From assembly GCA_900548385.1 (NCBI GenBank), contig URKJ01000051.1:1-27754 (forward strand): a DNA stretch of 27,754 bases, given 5' to 3'. A program made the position numbers and the translations under genes. Each line of letters starts with the position of its first letter. Position 1 is the first letter of the stretch. The notes under the pieces were generated by a model that was not told the DNA's origin, searched no databases, and saw only the letters and a program-made list of their open reading frames with translations. Positions 7,412 to 15,121 of the stretch are shown here, one piece after another. The stretch comes from an uncultured bacterium (GTDB lineage Bacteria; Verrucomicrobiota; Lentisphaeria; Victivallales; UBA1829).

Positions 7412-8095
7412 TTACACCTCCCGAAAATAGCCGTAGCCCGCTGATGTTTTTGCTCCGACTCCGTAATTTTTCAAAGCCTCTTTGAGAAAATGGGCAACGG
7501 TTTTCAAATCCTCATCGGAACACGCACTCAACGGAGAAAGTGAAAACGAAAAAACAACTCCCTTTTCCAACGCCGGAAAAGTGATCGGCAAGGGGTTTTT
7601 CGTATCGCAGCCATGGTGATTGGTCAAAACATCCACCACCATTTTCCATAAAGTATTGGCGGGAAACGCCTCGTGAAATGCCACAATCCCGGCAGAGTCC
7701 TGTTCTCCGAACAAACGCTCCACTTCCGTATCCGGAAGCAGTTCATTTTCGGTTACATAATGCCGCGTCACGCCTTTCAATGCCGACCCCGGAATGCAGG
7801 GACAGCCATAATGCCGGTGAATCAGAATGCTCAAATTCAAAATCGACCCGGACTGATTGATCATCATACGCGCTCCGGAGCGCATCTGAAACTGCAGACT
7901 CCGCGGAGAAAAACTTTTCTTCGGCTGTGTTTTTTTGCCGTATAAATTGATCGTCCGGCAAATGTCTTCCAGTTCCTGCGTCATGGCTTTCTTCTCATAA
8001 CGCATGATTTTTTCCAAGCGCAGAGAGGGGGACTCCAATTTGTCAAAACGACCGCCGAGGAGATCTTTTAATTCCTGCTGAACGGTTTCGATCAT
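7412..8095 (-). CDS. cmr6: Cmr6, Cas7-family subunit
   Basis: A RAMP subunit of the Cmr filament. It shows the YGCPCIPGSALKGVTRHYV segment (the glycine-rich Cas7 loop with the family's IPGSSLKG motif), then LFGEQDSAGIVAFHEAFP and, near the C-terminus, LKNYGVGAKTSAGYGYF, which is the Cmr6-specific ending. The frame also has a GTG at 8101, but the ATG at 8095 lies five bases after a GAGGT ribosome site that overlaps the cmr5 stop, so I start there (227 residues). The N-terminal 60 residues are helical and charged, as in other Cmr6 proteins. Tight spacing shows translation from the common cas transcript. Confidence 0.92.
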   Translation of the reverse strand: MIETVQQELKDLLGGRFDKLESPSLRLEKIMRYEKKAMTQELEDICRTINLYGKKTQPKKSFSPRSLQFQMRSGARMMINQSGSILNLSILIHRHYGCPCIPGSALKGVTRHYVTENELLPDTEVERLFGEQDSAGIVAFHEAFPANTLWKMVVDVLTNHHGCDTKNPLPITFPALEKGVVFSFSLSPLSACSDEDLKTVAHFLKEALKNYGVGAKTSAGYGYFREV

Positions 8096-8102
8096 ACGCA
8101 CC

Positions 8103-8459
8103 TCACTTTTTTCCGGCGAAACGCCTCAAATAGTTCAAATACGCCATGGTTTCCATGGTGATATCCCGCAGCACGGACGAATCTTTGTCCACAAGATAAC
8201 GGATCAAAGAGGCGGATGATTCTTCCACCTCTTTCGGCAGTTTCCCGACTCGGCGATCTTTTAAATGGCAAATCACCGCCTTAAAAACATCTTCATATCC
8301 CCCCTTGCTTTCACTGGCAAATGCGGCGGTCGCCAGAAGTCCGTTATTCATAATATAGGCGGGAACTTTTTTTACGACTTCGCCATTGTTTACGCCTTTT
8401 CCGATATCGTTGTCGGCATTTATTGCGTTGGCGGCACGAATCTGATCCAGATTTTTCAT
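8103..8459 (-). CDS. cmr5: Cmr5, small helical subunit
   Basis: A 118-residue, all-helical protein in the position and size of Cmr5, which stacks between backbone subunits of the Cmr complex and helps hold the target strand. Recognisable pieces are MKNLDQIRAANAI at the start and the VPAYIMNNGLLATAAFA segment (about 32-48), matching the family's P.....NGLgqtlaf pattern. The frame is open upstream to 8729 inside cmr4, but AAAGGAAAC seven bases before the ATG at 8459 fixes the start. It is 17 bases after the cmr4 stop. Confidence 0.88.
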   Translation of the reverse strand: MKNLDQIRAANAINADNDIGKGVNNGEVVKKVPAYIMNNGLLATAAFASESKGGYEDVFKAVICHLKDRRVGKLPKEVEESSASLIRYLVDKDSSVLRDITMETMAYLNYLRRFAGKK

Positions 8460-8476
8460 GACAGTTTCCTTTCTCT

Positions 8477-9307
8477 TCAATTCAAGCAGATTTTGCAGAA
8501 TCCGAGTCCGATCGACGCATCTCCGCCGACCTGAAGGAGATTTCCGTTGGCTTTCAGCTTTTCTTTCAATTTCGCAACGGCAGCTTCCCCGTCCAGCTCC
8601 GAAGAGGAAACGGCGGATAACGGGAAATAGAACATCGTCTCGGAAGGAACCTGCTCCTGATTGAACAAGGCCCCGTTCTTCACGGTTCCAGTCTCTTCGT
8701 CGATCTTGATCCGGGTTGCAATTTCGCACGCATTTTCCACGAAATAACTGAAAATTTCATCCGAGACCACCACCAGACGTTCCGCAACCGTTGTCCATAA
8801 TTCGTCTTCCAGCAAATTTTTCAGGGCGTTGGCGACTTCAGAACAATCCCCTGATGATTCAAAAAGATACTCTTCAAGAACCGCGTTTCCATCCAGCAGA
8901 AGAGCCGGATTCGCTCTGCATTCTTCATTGCTTGAAATATCGGGAACGGAAAATTCCAGCCCGGCATCGCGTTTCAACCGCAGAAGAGCCAGCGGGGAAG
9001 TTACCCATGCGAACGATTTTCTGGCAGATCGAACCGGAAACGCCAGAACCCGCGCTTCTCCGATTAAAAGTTGTCCGGCAGATGCTTCTTTCGCATCCTC
9101 CCCGCCGAACAAGTGATATGCGTCGCTTCCTTTTTCACGACGGTTTCCCCAGAATGTCGAAAGAACCCCCTTTAACGCCGAACCGGGAATCACCGGAATT
9201 CTCGTATGACGCTCGCGGACAACCGGCATATCAACGGCTCCGACCGAGTTTCCCGCGCCGACATGAACGGGGGACTGTGCGAACAATGCTGCAATGTGTT
9301 TTTTCAT
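8477..9307 (-). CDS. cmr4: Cmr4, backbone RNase subunit (Cas7)
   Basis: The repeating backbone subunit that cuts target RNA every six bases. The segment HVGAGNSVGAVDMPVVRERH (15-34) carries the catalytic Asp26 in the same numbering as studied Cmr4 proteins, so slicing activity should be intact. It is followed by IPVIPGSALKGVLS, the Cas7 RNA-binding loop, and a C-terminal LLQVGGDASIGLGFCKI. The length of 276 residues is normal. The start ATG at 9307 has AAAGG nine bases upstream. It sits between cmr3 and cmr5 in the cas transcript with a 22-base gap to cmr3. Confidence 0.94.
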   Translation of the reverse strand: MKKHIAALFAQSPVHVGAGNSVGAVDMPVVRERHTRIPVIPGSALKGVLSTFWGNRREKGSDAYHLFGGEDAKEASAGQLLIGEARVLAFPVRSARKSFAWVTSPLALLRLKRDAGLEFSVPDISSNEECRANPALLLDGNAVLEEYLFESSGDCSEVANALKNLLEDELWTTVAERLVVVSDEIFSYFVENACEIATRIKIDEETGTVKNGALFNQEQVPSETMFYFPLSAVSSSELDGEAAVAKLKEKLKANGNLLQVGGDASIGLGFCKICLN

Positions 9308-9329
9308 TTTTTGAAACCTTTCTCTTTTT

Positions 9330-10538
9330 TTATTGACTGATCAAGTTGAAATCGTAATATTCAAAAGGCGCGCAAACGCCGACTCCGAAACCATGCGGTC
9401 CGTAGAAATCGCTGTAACGGTTTCCCGACAAAACCTCCGAAAGCAATGCCGCATCGCGTTCCGTTTCCGCTTCGAAGTAATAAACAGAACCGGGAGGAAC
9501 CACCAGTTTTGTGGATTCCGGACGCTGTTTCTGCATATTCCATCCGGAATAATGCTGCGTTTTCGGAAGAGCCGCGGCGACAAGATACGCCCGGATCTCC
9601 TCCGAGTTTTTCAGACGCTCTTTCTGCATGGCTTCCCGTGAAGGGAAATCCCTGCGATTCAAACGCGGACACTTCCGCAAGAGGACCTTTCCGGATGCCG
9701 GATCAATGAATTTCGGCAACCAGCCGTTGGAATAAATGGCAGGACTGAGCAAAATCCATTTCACCAAATGGCCTTTTCCCTTGCAAGGCGGAAGCAGATT
9801 TGCTTTTTTTGCAGAATCAAATGTTTCCTGATAAGTGTATACCACACCGCGCTGTCCGCCGAACAGGAGTTCCCGGCGGGGATTCTTCTGAAAAAAACGG
9901 TCGATCACATCGGTTCTGGTGGAATCACAGATCGAATCACATTCTGCAAACAGACACATGCGCACATCATCATACAACCGCAGATAGGATGAAAAATAGA
10001 TCATCCCGTCTTTGGCGCACCCCTTTTCATCCAATGCAATGCCGGTTCGGGCTTCCGAATTAAAAAACGCCTGGTCCGGAAGAGTTTCAACGCGAAAATC
10101 GCCGGTTCGGTAACGCTCGAAATCATCCATTGAAATCCACCGGTTCGGCGTTTCCTTGCTCGCTCCTTCCGGAGAGCCTATTCCATAGCGGACTGCCGCC
10201 GGGAAATTTGCTTTTCCTGGAACATTCCGAATTGGAGCGGCAATCGAATGACTGCGTAAATCAGCAGGAGTCGGTACATAAATTTTACCATCCCGACTCG
10301 GCAGAGGACCAAAGGTTTTCAAACCGCCGAAGCGGCCATTCAAAGAGCTGCCCCTCTTTCCCCAATCCGGAATCATTTCCCACTCTTGCGGAATTGTCCA
10401 TGTTCTGTGAAATGCCGAAAGCAAAGCCGAATACGCCGTCGAAGGCGACGGCCATGCCGCGCCGCTTCCGTCGTTCACACTCCGGCCATCCCGGAAGTAA
10501 AGCAAATCACGCGCTTCTAAAAACAGTTGATGCACCAT
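9330..10538 (-). CDS. cmr3: Cmr3, Cas5-like subunit
   Basis: The Cas5-type subunit that holds the crRNA 5' handle and contacts Cas10. The N-terminus LFLEARDLLYFRDGRSVNDG with AAWPSPSTAYSALLSAF is the Cmr3 signature (the family's D.l.FRDgrpf....s.. .PpPst..GalRs). GLKTFGPLPSRDGKIYVPTP follows near residue 70-90, and GFGVGVCAPFEYYDF lies at the end. 402 residues is within the usual range. A strong GAGGAGGAG ribosome site overlaps the cas10 stop region, one base of spacing apart, so Cas10 and Cmr3 are likely made in step. Confidence 0.93.
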   Translation of the reverse strand: MVHQLFLEARDLLYFRDGRSVNDGSGAAWPSPSTAYSALLSAFHRTWTIPQEWEMIPDWGKRGSSLNGRFGGLKTFGPLPSRDGKIYVPTPADLRSHSIAAPIRNVPGKANFPAAVRYGIGSPEGASKETPNRWISMDDFERYRTGDFRVETLPDQAFFNSEARTGIALDEKGCAKDGMIYFSSYLRLYDDVRMCLFAECDSICDSTRTDVIDRFFQKNPRRELLFGGQRGVVYTYQETFDSAKKANLLPPCKGKGHLVKWILLSPAIYSNGWLPKFIDPASGKVLLRKCPRLNRRDFPSREAMQKERLKNSEEIRAYLVAAALPKTQHYSGWNMQKQRPESTKLVVPPGSVYYFEAETERDAALLSEVLSGNRYSDFYGPHGFGVGVCAPFEYYDFNLISQ

Positions 10539-10539
10539 C

Positions 10540-12984
10540 TTACTCCTCCTCTGATACCTTGCGATGAATAAACGTCACCGATAAAAACAGTTTTGCGAAG
10601 TCTGCAAATGCCGCTTTCGATTTTTCACCCTCCGGCAAATACCCGTCACGCAGAGATCGCAGATATGCCAAAACCAAACTATCCGGTCTGTTTTTCAACC
10701 ATTGGCGGGCGGCGATGTTCTGAAAATCCATTGCCAGGATTTTCTCCAAGTCCGGTGTGGAAATGGAATCCTCATCAAGCGCCTCCAGCTGATACGGCTG
10801 AAGCGTTTGCATCAACGTATAAGCAAAACGGTTTCCAACGTCTCCCTTTTCCAAAGCCTCCTGGAACGCATAGAAAAGTTCGATTGCCGGAGAATTCCAC
10901 TTTCCGCCCCAGTGAATGATTTCCCCGCCCCGTTTCAAAAGAGAAACTGCGAATGCCGCACGTCCGAACTCCGTTTTTGCGCGATGTTCTGCCAGGCGGG
11001 CTTCCCGAATCGTCCGCTGAAGCGGATATTTTCCGTGAGCGACAGCAATTCCGCAGGAAACTTCACAATCGGTGCCGGGAACCATCAAAGGAATTCCGTT
11101 CCGGAAAACCCAGCCGTTGTGAAATTCAAAATCGCGAAACAGAGTTCTTGGCAAGAGCGGGGAGAATTCTCCGCGAAACATCATACGCAATGCCATGCCG
11201 ACTTTCAAGGCATTTTTTGCCGGAACCATTCCAAGCACATCATCTCCTCCGGCATAAATCAGAAAACCGTCAAACGCATCCAGCACGGGTTTGACCAAAT
11301 TCAAGGCAAAATTTGAAAGACATTCGCTGAATTGAATATGCCCCGACGGGGTCAGATCCCGTTTCAGGTGCAAAATTTCCGGATGCGATGCAAAGAACGC
11401 CCGGCTTTCCGGCGAAAACAAATCCGTCAACGCTTTTGCCGTTTCGCCGCTCAAGCGTTTTCCGATGGCGTCCCCATCCAGAGCTATCACCGCAAAATAA
11501 CCGCGATCTCCTGCGATTTCCTGTGTTGACGGGATCTGCCGGGGAATGATCGCCAATCCGTACCTTTGCTGAATATAGTCCGGAAAAAAGCGCTTGATAA
11601 TACAGATCGCTCCGTAGGGGCCTTCATTCTCTTTGAAGTGTTTCAGTTTGCCACAATTTCTCCACAACGATTCCGGACCGATACACTCTTCCTTCCCGGA
11701 GAGCATATCTTTCGGAAGACCTTTCCCGACGATAGGCGGAAACGCATATTGCTCAAAATCCCGTAATGCTTTCCGTCCGGAAAAGGCTTTTTCCAGTCGG
11801 CGGTACTGGCGGCTCCAAGTATAACCCCGAGAGGATAAACGGGACGCGGAAACATCGGAAAAATAACGCGGGTCCCGTTGATTTTCCGGAATTTGAGAAC
11901 AGAGTTTCTCCAGCGATTCATTCGTCAGGGAAGAATCCCAAGGCATGATTTGCGAGAAAAATTTCAGGAATGATTCCACTTGCGTTTTCCACAGAGAATG
12001 CCAGGGACGGATATCCTCCCCGGCACACTCGTCTGAAAATTGACCCCAAACCCAATCGGCGATTTTTCCCCATTCGCCGCGAATCGCGTCTTCCGCTTTC
12101 TGTACGAGCATTTCTGCGCAATCTTCGGGAACCAGCACAAATGCCCGATTGGGAAGAGTTGGAACATTCAGTTTTTCTTCCAAAGAATTTTCCAGCAAAC
12201 AATCCCACAGCGTACGATTTTTTTCCAAGTGAATGGATTCGTATATTTCGCGCATTGCCAAATCCAAAAAAGCCTGATTCCGAAGCGAGGGAAAAATAAT
12301 ATTGTCAGGTCCGATCTCTTCGGCAATAACCGCAAGCGCTTTGGACATCAGGTAGGAGAGCAGATAACTCCCGCTCCAGCAATCCATGGTACTGCGAGCC
12401 TGTTCAATAAATTCCTGAACCGGACCGATCTGAAAGAGAAGAAATGCCGTTTTTTCAGTTCCGTCATCTTCCAGACATGTGCGGAAAGCCGATGCCATAC
12501 TCATATGGTTCCAGATGGTGTGATCGGGAATTCTGGAGTCCGCCGGTAAAAACGCAAGCCGGGAATCGGATTTGGAAGCCTCTTCCGCCCATCTTCTCCA
12601 GTACAGGAAGAAACGCTGTTTCCAACTTAAATTTTCATCTACGATGTAAATTGCGCTTTGCAATTTCTTTTCCGCCAAATCGGGATTCAGCGGAAGCTCC
12701 GCGGCATAAGTGCTGTTACAGAACGGGTGATGAAATGGATTTTTATCCGATAAATCAAATTTCGATGATACCGGTTTGGGAAATGGAAAACGATCAGCGG
12801 ACGCCGCCAGAATATCGCTTTTCTGCGAGGCTTTATCTTTCCAGTCTTCCTCAGAAAAACCGATGGAACGCATACACTGTCGGGCCACTTCCTCATGAAT
12901 GGCAATGTTCAAACATTTGCTCGGCGGATCATGTAGAAATGCTCTCAGCTTTTTTTTCCAAAATAAATCTTTTGTGTCTTGCAT
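10540..12984 (-). CDS. cas10: Cas10/Cmr2, cyclic oligoadenylate synthase subunit
   Basis: The large signature subunit of type III complexes. On target RNA binding its Palm domain polymerises ATP into cyclic oligoadenylates. The Palm motif AGGDDVLG has Gly579-Gly580-Asp581-Asp582 intact, and a partner ALDGDAIGKRLSG lies near residue 500, so cyclase activity is expected. The N-terminus has RAFLHDPPSKCL with His18-Asp19, the remnant HD region of Cmr2, and ADRFPFPK near 63-70. FQIGPVQEFIEQARST and the SYLLSYLMSKAL helix are also typical. At 814 residues it is a normal Cmr2. It is the first gene of the cas operon, with AAAGGAG seven bases before the ATG and a sigma54-type promoter 35-50 bases upstream. 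Confidence 0.96.
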   Translation of the reverse strand: MQDTKDLFWKKKLRAFLHDPPSKCLNIAIHEEVARQCMRSIGFSEEDWKDKASQKSDILAASADRFPFPKPVSSKFDLSDKNPFHHPFCNSTYAAELPLNPDLAEKKLQSAIYIVDENLSWKQRFFLYWRRWAEEASKSDSRLAFLPADSRIPDHTIWNHMSMASAFRTCLEDDGTEKTAFLLFQIGPVQEFIEQARSTMDCWSGSYLLSYLMSKALAVIAEEIGPDNIIFPSLRNQAFLDLAMREIYESIHLEKNRTLWDCLLENSLEEKLNVPTLPNRAFVLVPEDCAEMLVQKAEDAIRGEWGKIADWVWGQFSDECAGEDIRPWHSLWKTQVESFLKFFSQIMPWDSSLTNESLEKLCSQIPENQRDPRYFSDVSASRLSSRGYTWSRQYRRLEKAFSGRKALRDFEQYAFPPIVGKGLPKDMLSGKEECIGPESLWRNCGKLKHFKENEGPYGAICIIKRFFPDYIQQRYGLAIIPRQIPSTQEIAGDRGYFAVIALDGDAIGKRLSGETAKALTDLFSPESRAFFASHPEILHLKRDLTPSGHIQFSECLSNFALNLVKPVLDAFDGFLIYAGGDDVLGMVPAKNALKVGMALRMMFRGEFSPLLPRTLFRDFEFHNGWVFRNGIPLMVPGTDCEVSCGIAVAHGKYPLQRTIREARLAEHRAKTEFGRAAFAVSLLKRGGEIIHWGGKWNSPAIELFYAFQEALEKGDVGNRFAYTLMQTLQPYQLEALDEDSISTPDLEKILAMDFQNIAARQWLKNRPDSLVLAYLRSLRDGYLPEGEKSKAAFADFAKLFLSVTFIHRKVSEEE

Positions 12985-13018
12985 ATCCGAACTCCTTTCA
13001 ATTTGTTATTTGATAGTG

Positions 13019-13035
13019 AGCAAAATTGATGCCAA
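13019..13035 (-). promoter_or_regulatory. Sigma54 promoter of the cas operon
   Basis: On the minus strand the sequence reads TTGGCATCAATTTTGCT, matching the sigma54 consensus YTGGCAC-R-N3-TTGCW at TGGCA, TTGC and both edges, with the exact 10-base gap between the -24 GG (13032-13033) and -12 GC (13020-13021). The predicted start is near 13008, leaving about 24 bases to the cas10 ATG including its ribosome site. I saw no good sigma70 element in this 79-base gap. The neighbouring gene encodes a sigma54 activator. Confidence 0.8.
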
Positions 13036-13061
13036 ACAAAAAGAAAACTTCTTTCAAGAAG
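13036..13061 (-). terminator. Weak terminator between activator gene and cas10
   Basis: On the minus strand CTTCT-TGAA-AGAAG (stem 13048-13052 with 13057-13061) is followed by TTTTCTTTTTG. The stem is only five base pairs, so termination is probably partial. It would help separate the activator transcript from the sigma54-driven cas transcript. Confidence 0.4.
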
Positions 13062-13063
13062 AA

Positions 13064-14557
13064 TTATTTTTTTCTCCAAAAGTAATCGAACCGTTGATAG
13101 TTGGAAAAGCCCAGGAGTTTTGCGGCTTTTGATTTATTGCCATGGGAGGCGGAATACGCTTTTTCCAGATAGAAGCGTTGTATCTCTTTCAGTTCACAAT
13201 CAAGGGAAAAGGAGCCGTCCAGTTCTTTTTCTTCAAATAAAGGACGCTGCAGCTTTTCTGTTGCGATTCCTAAATCATCCACTTCAATGCAGTTATCTTC
13301 ACAAAGAATAATAGCCTGCAGAATGGCATGATACAGCTGCCGGATATTCCCCGGCCAGGAATATCCTTCTATAAAATTTTTTGTCTTTTCAGAAAAAATT
13401 TTATCCGGGAAGGACGGATCTTCTTTCTGAAGTTGCTGCAATGCGTTTTTCCGCAATGTTTCAGCAAGAAGCAGAAGGTCTTCACGGCGCTGCCGGAGCG
13501 GCGGTAAGTGAATACAAACCGTAGCAATGCGGTAATAAAGATCGGAACGGAAATTCCCGCCCTGAATTTCTTTCAATAAATTACGATTGGTTGCACAGAT
13601 CAGACGGACATCGCTTATTTGCGGTTTGTCTGCCCCGACAGGATAGAATTCCCGAACGGAAAATCCTTTCCCTTCCGGGGGCTGCAAAGCCCGCAGTAAC
13701 TTTACCTGTAAATCCGGTGGGCATTCTCCTATTTCATCCAGAAACAACGTTCCGCCATCCACACGGCGGAATGCTCCTGCATGAGCGTGATGGGCTCCGG
13801 TAAACGCCCCTTTTTCATAACCGAAAAGTTCCGCTTCCAATAAGGCCGGAGGAAGAGCCGCGCAGTTGATGGCTTCGAAAGGACGGTTCTTTCGCGGACT
13901 GGCATGATGAATTGCATGAGCAAACAACTCTTTTCCGGTTCCGCTTTCCCCGGTTAAAAGAACGGAAACGTTGTGAAGTGCCGCCTTTGAGGCTGTACGA
14001 ATACATTTTTGAATTGATTCCGCGTTTCCGCAAATTTTCTGAAATTCTTTGGGAATGACATAGGGAAGTCCTTGGGCTTTTTGATCTTGATCTTGCAATA
14101 TCGAAGGGATCAGATCAATGGTCAACTGAAATGGAATATCAATTTCTCTGCATTCGTTTTGATAGGTTTGTAAAAAACGTCCGGGATAGCGTGTCTTCCC
14201 CAGTAATAGCCAAACCGCCGCCATTGCCGGTGTTCCGGAAGAAAGCAGGAAATAGGCCGTTTCCTGCGACGTAAAATGTTCCTTCAGATAAGAGGAACAA
14301 GTCAAATAAATTTCCCGGTAATTGACCGGCGAAGATAAATCAGCAAAAATAAATTCGGTGTACGAAGGTAAGCAAGATTTTAAAAGTGGCAGAGTCGCAT
14401 GATGTTCTCCGGTCAGGAAAAGTACAATTTTTTCAAAAGGAATTTTATTCAATGCAATATTGACAGGCGCATTTTCTTTAGAATCAAGGCGCTGCAATGC
14501 TGCATTCTGATAATAACGAATATCTGTATTGCCTATCCATGCATAGAAAGAATTCAT
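13064..14557 (-). CDS. CARF-like sigma54 transcription activator, RtcR-like
   Basis: A 497-residue enhancer-binding protein. The central AAA+ domain is complete: Walker A GESGTGKE (203-210), the sigma54-contacting GAFTGA (250-255), Walker B GTLFLDE (269-275) and the arginine region FRSDLYYRIA (336-345). The C-terminus has a Fis-type helix-turn-helix (NKSKAAKLLGFSNYQRF, 474-490). Residues 1-170 lack a receiver domain and instead resemble the RtcR N-terminal CARF fold: KIVLFLTGEH, a REIYLTCSSYL helix, then the AYFLLSSGTPAMAAVWLLLG strand-loop-helix, the usual nucleotide-binding loop of CARF. RtcR normally controls RNA repair genes; none are here. Instead it sits directly upstream of a sigma54-promoted cas operon, so it likely controls that operon, perhaps sensing cyclic oligoadenylate. 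Its own promoter is unclear (TTGCTT-16-TAAGAT is possible); TTTAGGAGCC precedes the ATG. Confidence 0.9.
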   Translation of the reverse strand: MNSFYAWIGNTDIRYYQNAALQRLDSKENAPVNIALNKIPFEKIVLFLTGEHHATLPLLKSCLPSYTEFIFADLSSPVNYREIYLTCSSYLKEHFTSQETAYFLLSSGTPAMAAVWLLLGKTRYPGRFLQTYQNECREIDIPFQLTIDLIPSILQDQDQKAQGLPYVIPKEFQKICGNAESIQKCIRTASKAALHNVSVLLTGESGTGKELFAHAIHHASPRKNRPFEAINCAALPPALLEAELFGYEKGAFTGAHHAHAGAFRRVDGGTLFLDEIGECPPDLQVKLLRALQPPEGKGFSVREFYPVGADKPQISDVRLICATNRNLLKEIQGGNFRSDLYYRIATVCIHLPPLRQRREDLLLLAETLRKNALQQLQKEDPSFPDKIFSEKTKNFIEGYSWPGNIRQLYHAILQAIILCEDNCIEVDDLGIATEKLQRPLFEEKELDGSFSLDCELKEIQRFYLEKAYSASHGNKSKAAKLLGFSNYQRFDYFWRKK

Positions 14558-14737
14558 AAAGGCTCCTAAATTCGACTGAAATCTTACGTTATCTTACATG
14601 TTTCCAAAAGAAAAGCAAGTCCAAATAAAAATTATTTTCCAAATTTATACTTTTATTGTGGTGGAAATCTACTGTCAGGAAACTGTTACCGGACAGGGGT
14701 AAAATTGCACCGTTCTTTTTTGAATAGACCGAATATC

Positions 14738-14940
14738 TGGAACCGAGCCGATCCGGAAATCGAATCCGGAGTCGTAAAAATTGCTCTGGAGAATTCTGTC
14801 TTGGGACAGCAGAGAGTTTCCAGCGGATTGTGCGGGGAAAACTTGTTCATTTCTTCCGGAGGAGTCCGGCCGGTTTGGCAGCGTCATGTTCTCAGGACAT
14901 TTCAAGAAACTTGAAAGCCCTCCAAGGACGTTCGGGCATG
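14738..14940 (+). pseudogene. Decayed IS481-type transposase fragment
   Basis: The frame NRADPEIESGVVKIALENS...LGQQRVSSGL...FISSGGVRPVWQRH...LRTFQE matches the N-terminal helix-turn-helix region of IS481-family integrases (remembered pattern: DPEIE..VV..AlE.P..GQ.RVsneLr..G..iSp.GVR.vW.Rh.Letfk.RLkaLe). A stop occurs after TFQET at 14912; the next matching piece, LKALQGRS, is in another frame. The catalytic DDE part is absent. The remaining sequence to 15121 shows no gene and holds the promoter of the next gene. Confidence 0.7.
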
Positions 14941-15013
14941 AATCACGCCCGCACAGCGGAAAGTATTGCTATGGAAAAATACCAATGCAGACTCCTTCTT
15001 GATTCTTTGCCGC

Positions 15014-15042
15014 TTGTAAAAGAGAAAATGTTGCAGTATAAT
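15014..15042 (+). promoter_or_regulatory. Sigma70-type promoter of the MATE gene
   Basis: TTGTAA (15014-15019), a 17-base spacer and a perfect TATAAT (15037-15042). The predicted start is near 15049, leaving a leader of about 70 bases before the ATG at 15122. Confidence 0.65.
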
Positions 15043-15065
15043 AACATTCCAAAGCAACAGATTTT

Positions 15066-15084
15066 CCGCTCACGAAGCGGTTTT
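15066..15084 (+). promoter_or_regulatory. Small hairpin in the MATE mRNA leader
   Basis: CCGCT (15066-15070) pairs with AGCGG (15076-15080) and is followed by TTTT. It resembles a minimal terminator lying within the 5' leader, so it could attenuate expression, but the stem is only five base pairs. Confidence 0.3.
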
Positions 15085-15121
15085 ATTTGGAAAATATGAA
15101 ATTGTCGGAAAAAGTTATTTT

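Noticed and set aside
14915..15099. Short plus-strand frames before the MATE gene as a small protein gene
   Set aside because: They start within the transposase remnant, lack a ribosome site, and overlap the MATE promoter.
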